Assembly (NCBI RefSeq): GCF_000227295.1
Contig: NZ_JH165054.1
Span: 1,610,550 to 1,674,549 of the forward strand
Source of the DNA: Cutibacterium avidum ATCC 25577
GTDB lineage: Bacteria > Actinomycetota > Actinomycetes > Propionibacteriales > Propionibacteriaceae
DNA: 64,000 nt
Direction: 5' to 3'
The notes below the pieces were generated by a model. That model did not search any database. It had not been told where the DNA came from and saw nothing but the letters and a program-made list of their open reading frames with translations. Of the stretch, positions 26,927 to 35,257 are shown piece by piece (the first letter of the stretch is position 1; every line of letters begins with the position of its first letter). The position numbers were made by a program, and so were the translations under genes.

Positions 26927-28438
26927 GTGCCCAGCAACACCGCATCAGCAAGATTCGACAATTGGTTTCATCTCACGGAACGAGGATCGACGAGATCGCG
27001 CGAGATTCGCGGCGGCCTCGTCACCTTCTTCACGATGGCCTACATCCTAGCCCTGAACCCTCTCATCATCGGTACCGCGGCGGACAAGAACGGCAAGCTC
27101 CTCAACGGGGCTCCGAAGTTCCTCGACGCCGCCGGCACCACCCTCAACACGGCTGCCATTGACGACAACAAGATGATGGTCATGGCCGTCACCGCCTTCG
27201 TGGCTGCGATCATGACGATTGCCATGGGTATCTGGGGACGATTCCCGATGGGTATCGCGACCGGCCTTGGCATCAACTCCCTGCTTGCCTACGTCGTCGC
27301 CCCGACGATGACCTGGTCCCAGGCGATGGGCCTGGTGGTGTGGGAAGGCGTCCTCATCCTCGTCTTCGTCCTCACCGGCGTCCGAGAAATGATCTTCCGG
27401 GCCGTCCCGAACTCTCTACGCTCGGCGATCAGCGTCGGAATTGGCCTGTTCATCGCCTTCGTTGGTTTCGTGGACTCGGGCGTCATCCGTCGCGGCGCCG
27501 GCACCCCCGTCACCTTGGGTGTCGGCGGCAGCCTGGAAGGCTGGCCGATCTTCCTGTGCCTGTTCGGATTCCTCCTTCTCGTCGTGCTGCACCAGCGTCA
27601 CGTCAAGGGATCCATGCTCATCGCGATCATTGGTACCTCCCTGCTCGGAGTCATCATTGAGGCCATCGCTCACCTGGGACCGCAGGGCGAGAAGAATCCC
27701 ACCGGCTGGGCCCTCAACGTCCCACGGCTGCCCGGGGTGGAGGACTTCCGCCTGCCCGATCTGAGCCTGCTGGGTCACGTCGACCTGTTCGGCGGCTTCC
27801 TGGTTGACGGTCACTTCCACGTCGGAGTGTTTCTGGGGACCCTTCTGGTCGTCTTCTCCCTCATGCTCGCCGACTTCTTCGACACCATGGGAACGGTTGT
27901 CGCCATCGGAGACCATGCCGGCATCCTCGACGAGACCGGCAACCCCGAGCACCTCAAGGGGATCCTCGTCGTCGATGCCCTGGCTGCCGTCGCTGGTGGT
28001 CTCGGGTCGGCCTCCTCGGCCACCGGTTACGTCGAATCGGCCGCTGGCGTGGGGGAGGGGGCGCGAACGGGTATCGCCTCCATCGTCACCGGTATCGGAT
28101 TCCTGCTGGCGATGTTCCTGTCCCCCATTGTGTCGATCATTCCCTCGGAGGCAGCCGCGCCGGTGTTGGTCTTCGTTGGATTCCTCATGATGGCCCAGGT
28201 CACCCATATCGACTGGAAGCACGTCGAGGAAGGTCTTCCGGCCTTCCTGGGCATGGTGCTCATGCCGTTCGCCTACTCGATCACGACGGGCATCGGCGCT
28301 GGCCTCATCATGTTCTGCATCACCAAGACCATCGCTGGCAAGGCACGCAAGATCCATCCGCTGTTGTGGGTGGTTGCGGCCCTCTTCGTGGTCTACTTCG
28401 TCCAGTCCCTGCTCATGAGACTGTTTGGCCAGATGTGA
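26927..28438 (+). CDS. NCS2-family purine permease (AzgA-like)
   Basis: A 503-residue permease with about 12-14 membrane helices. The N-terminal REIRGGLVTFFTMAYILALNP and the GIATGLGINSLLAY segment are signatures of the AzgA branch (adenine, guanine, hypoxanthine). ADFFDTMGT and SSATGYVESAAGVGEGARTG are the substrate-site motifs. Start is GTG 26927. Its last 26 bases overlap the convergent gene at 28413. A second NCS2 member of the uracil branch lies at 51903. Confidence 0.9.
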   Translation: MPSNTASARFDNWFHLTERGSTRSREIRGGLVTFFTMAYILALNPLIIGTAADKNGKLLNGAPKFLDAAGTTLNTAAIDDNKMMVMAVTAFVAAIMTIAMGIWGRFPMGIATGLGINSLLAYVVAPTMTWSQAMGLVVWEGVLILVFVLTGVREMIFRAVPNSLRSAISVGIGLFIAFVGFVDSGVIRRGAGTPVTLGVGGSLEGWPIFLCLFGFLLLVVLHQRHVKGSMLIAIIGTSLLGVIIEAIAHLGPQGEKNPTGWALNVPRLPGVEDFRLPDLSLLGHVDLFGGFLVDGHFHVGVFLGTLLVVFSLMLADFFDTMGTVVAIGDHAGILDETGNPEHLKGILVVDALAAVAGGLGSASSATGYVESAAGVGEGARTGIASIVTGIGFLLAMFLSPIVSIIPSEAAAPVLVFVGFLMMAQVTHIDWKHVEEGLPAFLGMVLMPFAYSITTGIGAGLIMFCITKTIAGKARKIHPLLWVVAALFVVYFVQSLLMRLFGQM

Positions 28439-29123
28439 GGCTGGTGGGTTGAATCCCACCGACGGTGTCCGGTTGCCAGACCACCAAGAGGTCTGCTGCC
28501 GGGCGCCCCAGGTCGCTGGCGAGGTCCATCCATCCCGGATATGAGTTGAGGAATTCCAGGATGGCGTCAGCCTCACCTCGCCGCTCGGCCGGTATCTTGT
28601 CGACGACATCAGCCAGCCCAAGCCGAGTCGTCAGTACCTGCCCGGTGCGCGCATAACCGATCCTCATGCCAGGTGCCGGTCGCAGCGGAATCTGCGGTTC
28701 CCCTACCATGAGCCGTTTGATGGCACAGGTACTGGACAAGCCGACAGCCGCGAGGTCGAAATCAAGCTCATCGAGCCGCGCCACCGACATCGGGATCTCG
28801 GTCCATCCCCACGACAGGTGGGTCAACCACTCATTGACGAGTCGCCAGCACCGTCCCAGGCGATCAGGCTCGATGAATCGGCCATGAACCAAGTCCTCGA
28901 CATCATTGGGAGTTGGCCATCCCACCGGCAGCATCGGTCCCTCGACATTGGGCTTGTGGAGTGGGTGGAACGGGTTGCGCCAACCTGATCGACGATGATG
29001 GTGGACGGGTACGCTGAACGTGGCCTCGGTCCACTTACGCAGTTTCGTCGAGAGGCCCTCGTCAGCCCCAAACATGTCGCGAACTTCGTCGATCGCGATG
29101 GCGTTGAGTCTCAACCCACCCAT
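28413..29123 (-). CDS. Hypothetical protein, actinobacterial
   Basis: A 236-residue soluble protein, not recognised. It has a tryptophan-rich centre (LTHLSWGWTEIP), a RLMVGEPQIPLRP segment and a stretch ILEFLNSYPGWMDLASDLG. No membrane helix, signal peptide or known catalytic motif is seen. Coding status is supported by length, start position next to a divergent gene and codon bias at third positions. The 3' end overlaps the purine permease gene by 26 nt, which is unusually long for convergent core genes. Confidence 0.6.
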   Translation of the reverse strand: MGGLRLNAIAIDEVRDMFGADEGLSTKLRKWTEATFSVPVHHHRRSGWRNPFHPLHKPNVEGPMLPVGWPTPNDVEDLVHGRFIEPDRLGRCWRLVNEWLTHLSWGWTEIPMSVARLDELDFDLAAVGLSSTCAIKRLMVGEPQIPLRPAPGMRIGYARTGQVLTTRLGLADVVDKIPAERRGEADAILEFLNSYPGWMDLASDLGRPAADLLVVWQPDTVGGIQPTSLTSGQTVS

Positions 29124-29166
29124 GGCAACAGATTATTAGCCATGAGGTCGACATAAGGTGTAATCC

Positions 29167-29250
29167 ATGAATCCACGCTCCAGGCAACACATCATCAGCG
29201 GGGTTCTCATCATCCTCGTACTGATCGTCGTGGTGGGATCCCTGCTGTGA
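29167..29250 (+). CDS. Small single-helix membrane protein (27 aa)
   Basis: ATG 29167 to TGA 29250 encodes MNPRSRQ, then a hydrophobic helix IISGVLIILVLIVVVGSLL. A positively charged start followed by one membrane helix that runs to the end is the form of many small actinobacterial membrane proteins. It lies in the same direction as the following exported protein, whose frame is open from a GTG overlapping this stop. Too short for standard gene finders; support is structural only. Confidence 0.5.
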   Translation: MNPRSRQHIISGVLIILVLIVVVGSLL

Positions 29251-29282
29251 CAGGTCGGTCCGGCATGGCAGGATGTCTTTTT

Positions 29283-30266
29283 GTGACCCGACGATCCTGG
29301 CCCCGACGTTCCCGCAGCGCGAGTGCGCTGGTGGCCCTGGGATGCGCCTGGGGACTGTCGGCTGGCCCTGCTGCCGCCGTCGATCTCACCATCACGACGG
29401 ACAAGAAGCTTGGCACCCCGGTTGGCATGGCTGCCGACCTCGACAATGACTGCTACTGGGTCACCGATGGTTCTCCGTCGACGGTCCACTCCCTGCTTGC
29501 CCTCGACGAGACGGGCAAGGAAGTCCATCGGGTGAGGTGGGAGCCAGCCTTCCACGACGTGGAGGCGATGGCGTGGGCCAATGGCGTGCTCTACGTCGCC
29601 GACATCGGTGATAAGAAAACCAGGCGCCGCGGCATCCGCGTGATGTCTCCCACCTCGACGGCAGCCAATCAATCCACCTACTACGAGTGGATGTTCACCT
29701 ACCCCGACGGCGCTCACGACGCCAAGGCCATGGCAGTCAGTCCCAAGGGGAGCTTCTACATCGTCACTGACGGTCCCCACCCGGCGATCTACCGTAGTGG
29801 CCCGCAGGTCAGCCGCACGGAGTCCAACCCGCTCGAAAAGGTGGCGGACGCCCCCGCCGGGGTCAAGGACGCCACCTTCCTGCCAGACGGGTCACGGCTG
29901 GCCATGCTGACCGACCATGAGGTTCGGGTCGTTGACGCCTACTCCTGGAAGGCGGTCGCCAACGCGGCGTTCTCGGGCGGGCAGACCATCACCACCGACA
30001 CCACACAGAAGACCCTGGAGATCGCGACCTCCGGCAACAAGGTGCAGGAAATCGACTTCCCGACGACGCTGACCTCGATCTCGCCGACCCCCTCGCCGAC
30101 TCCGAGTGCCAAGGCAGGGGCCACCCAGGCCAGTGGCAAGCCCACCTCCAAGGCGCGCTCAGGCACCCTCATCGCGGTGTTGGGAGCGGTCGCGGTGGCA
30201 CTGTGCGCCGGCGTCGTGACCTTCGTGCACGACCGCTCCCAGGACACCACCTGGCGACACTGTTAG
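29283..30266 (+). CDS. Exported, membrane-anchored protein with beta-propeller-like repeats
   Basis: A 327-residue protein with an Arg-rich signal peptide ending near GPAAAVD. It continues with a domain containing repeated AxDLDNDCYWVTD, ANGVLYVADIGD and KAMAVSPKGSFYIVTD strands, in the manner of SMP-30/NHL-like beta-propellers. A Pro/Ser/Thr linker (SPTPSPTPSAK) leads to a C-terminal helix IAVLGAVAVALCAGVVTFV. It is thus likely anchored to the membrane and facing outside. GTG 29283 has caggat at 29269-29274 and gives a clean signal peptide. It ends 4 nt inside the convergent serC. Ligand unknown. Confidence 0.7.
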   Translation: MTRRSWPRRSRSASALVALGCAWGLSAGPAAAVDLTITTDKKLGTPVGMAADLDNDCYWVTDGSPSTVHSLLALDETGKEVHRVRWEPAFHDVEAMAWANGVLYVADIGDKKTRRRGIRVMSPTSTAANQSTYYEWMFTYPDGAHDAKAMAVSPKGSFYIVTDGPHPAIYRSGPQVSRTESNPLEKVADAPAGVKDATFLPDGSRLAMLTDHEVRVVDAYSWKAVANAAFSGGQTITTDTTQKTLEIATSGNKVQEIDFPTTLTSISPTPSPTPSAKAGATQASGKPTSKARSGTLIAVLGAVAVALCAGVVTFVHDRSQDTTWRHC

Positions 30267-31381
30267 TCGTGGTGCTCCAGTAACCAATCCAGGCAGGCCG
30301 TCAACGCCTCGATGTCGCCGGGCTCGATCGAGCTGAAGGTGGCCACCCTGATCTGATTGCGGCCCAGCTTGCGATACGGCTCGATGTCGAGGATCCCGTT
30401 CTCGCGGGCGCGGGCACACAGCTGGGTGGCGTCGACGGACTTGTCGATGTCGATCGTCACCACCACCGGGCTACGTAGCGCAGGATCGGCGACGAAAGGG
30501 GTCGTCAACGGGTTGTCCTCGGCCCAGCGGTAGAGGATTCCTGAGGTCGACGCGGTGCGGGATGCCGCCCACGTCATGCCGCCCTTGTCCAGCAGCCAGC
30601 GGCACTGCGCCTCCAGCATGACGAGGGTGGCCAGCGCGGGAGTGTTGAGGGTCTGATCTGCCCGGGAATTCTTCACTGCGACGCTGAGATCAAGCATCTG
30701 CGGTACCCAGCGAGCCGAGGTAGTCAATCGTTCCGAGCGTTCGATCGCTGCTGGTGACAGAATTGCGAGCCACAACCCGCCGTCCGAGGACAGGTTTTTC
30801 TGCGGTGAGAAGTAATAGGCGTCAGTCTGCGCCACGTCTGCAGCAACTCCGCCAACAGCTGACGTGGCATCGACGAGGACCAGGGAATTCTCGTCAATCT
30901 CATCCGGTCGACGGATCGGGGCGACGACCCCGGTGGAGGTCTCGTTGTGAGCCCACGCATATGCGTCGATCTCTCCCAGAGCTTGCGGCAGGGCGAGCTC
31001 GCCGGGCGGGGCCTGGAAAACTGCCGGATCTGCGAGGAAGGGAGCTCCTTGCAGGACCGAGGAGAATTTCTTCGTGAACTCGCCGTAAACGCCTGTCGCG
31101 GCGCACTTCTCCACCAGGGAGACGGTCGCCATGTCCCAGAAGAGGGTGGCTCCGCCGTTGCCAAGAGCAACCTCATATTCGGCCGGAAGGTCGTAGAGGG
31201 TGGAGAGTTCCTCGCGGATCGCGGCGACCACATGGCGGACAGGTGGTTGGCGGTGGGAGGTACCCATCACCGATCCCGGTTCGGACAAACTGGCCACCAC
31301 CTCCCGTCGGATCCGGGACGGGCCACACCCGAAACGGGGGTCGGAGGGCAGGAGGTCACTGGGAATCCTTGGCTCAGCCAT
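30263..31381 (-). CDS. serC: Phosphoserine transaminase SerC
   Basis: A 372-residue PLP enzyme that makes O-phosphoserine from 3-phosphohydroxypyruvate in serine synthesis. It shows the actinobacterial SerC pattern: DPRFGCGPSRIR, SVMGTSHRQPPVR, the aromatic stacking region and the PLP lysine in YFSPQKNLSSDGG. The C-terminal YRKLGRNQIRVATFSSIEP carries phosphate-binding residues. The ATG at 31381 fits homology; the upstream extension is not supported. Convergent with the exported protein gene, with a 4-nt overlap. Confidence 0.92.
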   Translation of the reverse strand: MAEPRIPSDLLPSDPRFGCGPSRIRREVVASLSEPGSVMGTSHRQPPVRHVVAAIREELSTLYDLPAEYEVALGNGGATLFWDMATVSLVEKCAATGVYGEFTKKFSSVLQGAPFLADPAVFQAPPGELALPQALGEIDAYAWAHNETSTGVVAPIRRPDEIDENSLVLVDATSAVGGVAADVAQTDAYYFSPQKNLSSDGGLWLAILSPAAIERSERLTTSARWVPQMLDLSVAVKNSRADQTLNTPALATLVMLEAQCRWLLDKGGMTWAASRTASTSGILYRWAEDNPLTTPFVADPALRSPVVVTIDIDKSVDATQLCARARENGILDIEPYRKLGRNQIRVATFSSIEPGDIEALTACLDWLLEHHD

Positions 31382-31477
31382 GGTCCTATCCTCGCAGATC
31401 TTGGTGCTGACGAAGCTCGTGTTCACGCTGTGACCATGTGGCAGTATGTGGGAAAACCCGCTGTCAAGGAGGCATCG

Positions 31478-32608
31478 ATGATCAGCCGTATTGCTTCGCA
31501 CCACGTCGTCGCCCGTGACGGAAGTGATTCACCGGCAACGATCACCGTCGAGGCCGGACGCATCGCCAAGGTCGGGGAGGGTATCGATCCGCAGGCTGAG
31601 CTCGTCGACGAGTGGATCCTGCCGGGCTACGTCGACACCCACTGCCATGGCGGCGCCGGTGCCGACTTCACCGATCCCGACCATGACGCCGCCGTGCGAG
31701 CCGTGGCCTACCACCGCAGCCAGGGTTCGACGACCCTCTTCGCCTCCACGGTGACCGCCGCCATTGACGACGTCGTCGACCAGGTCGGACGACTCCGTCA
31801 ACTCAGCGACGAGGACGAGATCGCCGGCATTCACCTCGAGGGACCCTTCCTCGCAGAGTCGCGCAAGGGTGCCCATGCTGTCGAGCTGTTGTGCGATCCT
31901 GACCCGGTCTCGGTGGATCGACTCATCGAGGCAGGAGGGTCTGCTCTCAGGATGGTGACGATCGCTCCGGAGCGCGAGCACGGTCTGGAGGCCGTCGCGA
32001 CCTTCAGCAAGGCGGGGGTGCATGCCGCCATCGGTCACACCGAGTGCGACAACACCACTGCCAGCGCTGCCGTCGATGCCGGATCCGATGTCATCACCCA
32101 CCTGTTCAACGCGATGCCGTCCATCCATCACCGCAAGCCCGGTCCGGTCCCGCCGATGCTCACTGACCCCCGCGTGGTCTGCGAGCTCATCTGTGATGGC
32201 GTGCACCTGGCACCAGACGTCATTCGGATGGCCATCTCGGCTGCCGGACCGCAGCGCATCGCCCTGGTCACCGACGCCATGAGCGCCACCGGTCAACCTG
32301 ACGGCGACTACATCCTGGGCAGCCTGCCGGTGAAGGTTGTCGACGGCCGCGCTCGACTGCTGGCCGCCGACGGTTCGCTGGGAGCGATTGCAGGATCCAC
32401 TCTCACAATGGGTCACGCAGTCGAGTTCGTCACCTCGGTCGTGGGACTGCCGCTGGGGCAAGTTGCCGTCATGGCGGCCACCACACCGGCTGAACTCCAC
32501 GGTCTGAGCGAGGTTGGCGTCTTGGAGGAGGGGCGCTGGGCTGACATGTGTCTCACCGACGAGAAGGGTCGTCTGGTCCGCGTCATCCGTCGCGGTGAGT
32601 CCGTCTGA
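31478..32608 (+). CDS. nagA: N-acetylglucosamine-6-phosphate deacetylase NagA
   Basis: A 376-residue metal-dependent amidohydrolase removing the acetyl group from GlcNAc 6-phosphate, feeding NagB. Motifs: PGYVDTHCHGGAGADF with metal ligands, HLEGPFLAESRKGAH, GHTECD, HLFNAMPSIHHRKPG, and VTDAMSATG with the catalytic aspartate. The ATG at 31478 has a strong aaggagg 5 nt upstream. An open frame reaching back to 30947 is antisense to serC and is rejected. nagA and nagB are separated by 6 kb. Confidence 0.94.
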   Translation: MISRIASHHVVARDGSDSPATITVEAGRIAKVGEGIDPQAELVDEWILPGYVDTHCHGGAGADFTDPDHDAAVRAVAYHRSQGSTTLFASTVTAAIDDVVDQVGRLRQLSDEDEIAGIHLEGPFLAESRKGAHAVELLCDPDPVSVDRLIEAGGSALRMVTIAPEREHGLEAVATFSKAGVHAAIGHTECDNTTASAAVDAGSDVITHLFNAMPSIHHRKPGPVPPMLTDPRVVCELICDGVHLAPDVIRMAISAAGPQRIALVTDAMSATGQPDGDYILGSLPVKVVDGRARLLAADGSLGAIAGSTLTMGHAVEFVTSVVGLPLGQVAVMAATTPAELHGLSEVGVLEEGRWADMCLTDEKGRLVRVIRRGESV

Positions 32609-32758
32609 CGACCATGACAGGTATTTGAGCACTAAACTTCCTGACGGGGGTCGCTCGGGCGTGAGCAATGACGCCCCGACCGTTTTGTCAGACAACCTGT
32701 CCGATGGGCAGGTGGACAGCGACGCCCCTCGGCTGTGAGGGCGGGGAAGAGGTGCACC

Positions 32759-33457
32759 GTGAGCAGTGAGCTCGTCGATACAACGGAGATGTATCTGAGG
32801 ACTCTCTACGAGCTGCTCGAGGAGGGTGTTGAGCTGCGCCGCGCCCGTATCGTCGAGCGACTGCACCAGTCCGGCCCCACCGTCTCCCAGACCGTGGCTC
32901 GTATGGAGCGTGACGGTCTCGTGGTCGTCGAGTCTGACCGCTCGATTTCGCTGACGCAGGAAGGCCACGACGCGGCCGAGACGGTGATGCGCAAGCATCG
33001 TCTGGCCGAGTGCCTGCTCACCGAGGTCATCGGTCTTCGCCCCGACCTGGTTCATGACGAGGCATGCCGTTGGGAGCACGTCATCTCCGGTGAGGTCGAG
33101 AAGCGCCTCACCGAGATCCTCGACAGCCCCGATGTCTCCCCGTACGGTTGCCCCCTTCCTCCCGAGCAGATCGGTCGTCGTCCGGACGACTCCGCCCGTT
33201 TCCGCGACGACTCCAAGCCTCTTGACGAGATCATCGCCGAGGCCGGCTGCCCGGTCAGTGTGACCGTCACCCGGTTGTCGGAGTTCTTCCAGGCCACCGA
33301 GGGCAACCTCACCGACGTCTACGCCGCTGGACTGTTGCCGGGCATGAGCATCGAGGTCAAGGATGATGTCGACGGCATCCGTCTGACGGGTCCCGACGGT
33401 TCGGTTGTCGTCGATCCGGAGGTCCTTTCCGGTCTGTTCGTCGTCCAGAACTCCTGA
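32759..33457 (+). CDS. DtxR/IdeR-type metal-dependent transcriptional regulator
   Basis: A 232-residue iron(II)- or manganese-activated regulator. The winged-helix domain (VDTTEMYLRTLYELLEEG, then QSGPTVSQTVARMERDGL) is followed by the dimerisation domain with the metal-site residues in VHDEACRWEHVIS and an SH3-like C-terminal domain (about 150-232). This is the DtxR/IdeR layout rather than the shorter MntR form. GTG 32759 has ggaagagg 6 nt upstream. In actinobacteria this regulator controls iron uptake, storage and, in some, heme genes; no regulated gene could be identified in the window. Confidence 0.9.
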   Translation: MSSELVDTTEMYLRTLYELLEEGVELRRARIVERLHQSGPTVSQTVARMERDGLVVVESDRSISLTQEGHDAAETVMRKHRLAECLLTEVIGLRPDLVHDEACRWEHVISGEVEKRLTEILDSPDVSPYGCPLPPEQIGRRPDDSARFRDDSKPLDEIIAEAGCPVSVTVTRLSEFFQATEGNLTDVYAAGLLPGMSIEVKDDVDGIRLTGPDGSVVVDPEVLSGLFVVQNS

Positions 33458-33477
33458 ATCGCGGTGACGATGCCGCA

Positions 33478-34557
33478 ATGAGTGTGTCCCAAACCCTGTG
33501 GCCCCGTCAGCTGCCAGATCTGAACCAGATCGCGACGCTCTGTGAAGCGGGTTGGTATGACACCGCCGATTCCATGTTACGGATGACGCGGGCGTCCGAA
33601 TCCGATGATCCTCACTTGGTGCAGGCCGCTGCTGTGACGGCCGTGGCCCGCAGAGTCCTGGCCCTCGATGCCGAAGATTTCGAGGAGATCGGGGACCCCC
33701 TGCCTGCTGATCTGCGATCCCGGCTCACTGACGCGGGTTTTCCGCACCACCCGCGGTCAACCGAGAGGGGAGCACTGGGAGACCTGGTGCCCCTCTACGA
33801 GCTCATGCTCGAGGTCCTCGACATCCGGATGCATCGCGAGGAGCCACAGCAGGTCGTCGTGACCTGCCACATCCTGGGGGAATACCTGGGCCAGCTGGCC
33901 TGGCAATCGGTACTGGGAGACGGCGGGGACCCGCTCACGTTGCCCGGCAAGGTGGGGGAGAAGTGGGGAGGCGAAGGCCAGGACTGCGCCCACACCTCGG
34001 CCATGAACGCGACGGCTCGACGCAGCCTTCATGCTGCTCAGGGTGACGAGGAGGGTTACACCTCCTACCTGGACAAGTTCCATTCCAGATTGGGTGAAGC
34101 CCTCGGGGTGTGCGCGATGAACCACGCCACCATTGATGCCGGTGAGCGTCCTGACGTCGGTATCACCTGTCCGCACCCGTGCCAGTGGGTGCTCGCCGGT
34201 ACGTGGGAGGACCGCCGGGCCCTGGACGCTCGGGTGCGACTGGCCCGTATCTTCCAGGAATCTGGCCTGGTGGCCCTGCGCCATCATGCCCCAGTGGGAC
34301 ATTTCTTCGGGGTGCCGTCGGGCAGTGAGATCGGCAATGCCTGGGTGACGACCTGGAACAAGCTCAATGAGCAGTGGTCGGACGGGTCCAACCCGATGCT
34401 GAACCCCTTGGCTCCCGGCTACGACGTCGACGTCTCCGACGAGGCACTGCCCGGCCTGTCCCGCGTGGTGTCGATCATCGCCGCGCGACCCATTTGTGCC
34501 GGCCATCTGCTACGTGATCTGGGAGCGACGGCGATTGCCGAGTTGAAGGCCGTGTGA
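33478..34557 (+). CDS. Hypothetical protein downstream of DtxR
   Basis: A 359-residue soluble protein, family not recognised. Helical in character, with conserved-looking Cys and His (GQDCAHTSAMNA, ITCPHPCQWVLAG, LRHHAPVGHFFGVPSG), which would fit a metal site. No signal peptide, membrane helix or nucleotide-binding motif. It lies 20 nt after the DtxR-type gene in the same direction and may be co-transcribed, which hints at a metal-related role but proves nothing. A GTG start at 33482 is out of frame. Confidence 0.6.
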   Translation: MSVSQTLWPRQLPDLNQIATLCEAGWYDTADSMLRMTRASESDDPHLVQAAAVTAVARRVLALDAEDFEEIGDPLPADLRSRLTDAGFPHHPRSTERGALGDLVPLYELMLEVLDIRMHREEPQQVVVTCHILGEYLGQLAWQSVLGDGGDPLTLPGKVGEKWGGEGQDCAHTSAMNATARRSLHAAQGDEEGYTSYLDKFHSRLGEALGVCAMNHATIDAGERPDVGITCPHPCQWVLAGTWEDRRALDARVRLARIFQESGLVALRHHAPVGHFFGVPSGSEIGNAWVTTWNKLNEQWSDGSNPMLNPLAPGYDVDVSDEALPGLSRVVSIIAARPICAGHLLRDLGATAIAELKAV

Positions 34558-34716
34558 CATTCAAGGCGGCATGGCACCGAGCGCTGCGACATCGAGGTGA
34601 ATCACGGATTGGCACATCGGGAATACGCCAGCTCCTGATGCTGTTGCACCACACATGGGCCGAGGCGCCACGGCGTTGCGGTCGACCGAACCCAAACAAT
34701 TACCGGGAGGTACAAC

Positions 34717-35082
34717 GTGGCTACCGTCGCATTGACCAAGGACAACTTCTCCTCGACCATCGATTCGAACGATGTCGTCCTCATCGACTTCTGGGCATCC
34801 TGGTGCGGGCCGTGCCAGCGCTTCGCGCCCATTTACGAGGACGCCAGTGAGCGTCACACTGACGTGACCTTCGCCAAGGTCGACACCGAGGACCAGCAGG
34901 AGCTGTCCGCCGGTCTGGAGATCACCTCCATCCCGACGATCATGGCCTTCCGCAATGGTTACCTCGTCTTCCGTCAGTCCGGCCTGCTGCAGGGCCGTCA
35001 GCTCGACGAGCTCATCGAGAAGGTCAAGGAGATCGACGTCGAGGATCTCAAGAGGCAGGCCGAGGCCCAGAAGCAGGGCTGA
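34717..35082 (+). CDS. trxA: Thioredoxin
   Basis: A 121-residue thioredoxin with the redox motif WCGPC (Cys30, Cys33) and the conserved cis-proline in SIPTIMAF. The C-terminus is extended by about 15 charged residues compared with the typical 105-110. The start is GTG 34717 with gggagg 6 nt upstream. No thioredoxin reductase is adjacent. It reduces protein disulfides in the cytoplasm. Confidence 0.93.
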   Translation: MATVALTKDNFSSTIDSNDVVLIDFWASWCGPCQRFAPIYEDASERHTDVTFAKVDTEDQQELSAGLEITSIPTIMAFRNGYLVFRQSGLLQGRQLDELIEKVKEIDVEDLKRQAEAQKQG

Positions 35083-35257
35083 CACCGGGTTTTCTCATTC
35101 CCGCCAATGTGTGCGGATACGGGGTCGGCGACAGGGTGGTAACGTCCTGCCGTCGACCCTACTTACGTCATACGTGATTGAGTCATGGATGCCGGGCGGG
35201 TCGCGGTGCCGAGCGCAGTGGTGCGTCGGTGCGACATCCCGTCCATAGGAGTTGTCC

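Noticed and set aside
31529-33478. 649-codon minus-strand open frame over nagA and dtxR
   Set aside because: Antisense to two well-supported genes; no recognisable motif and implausible composition.
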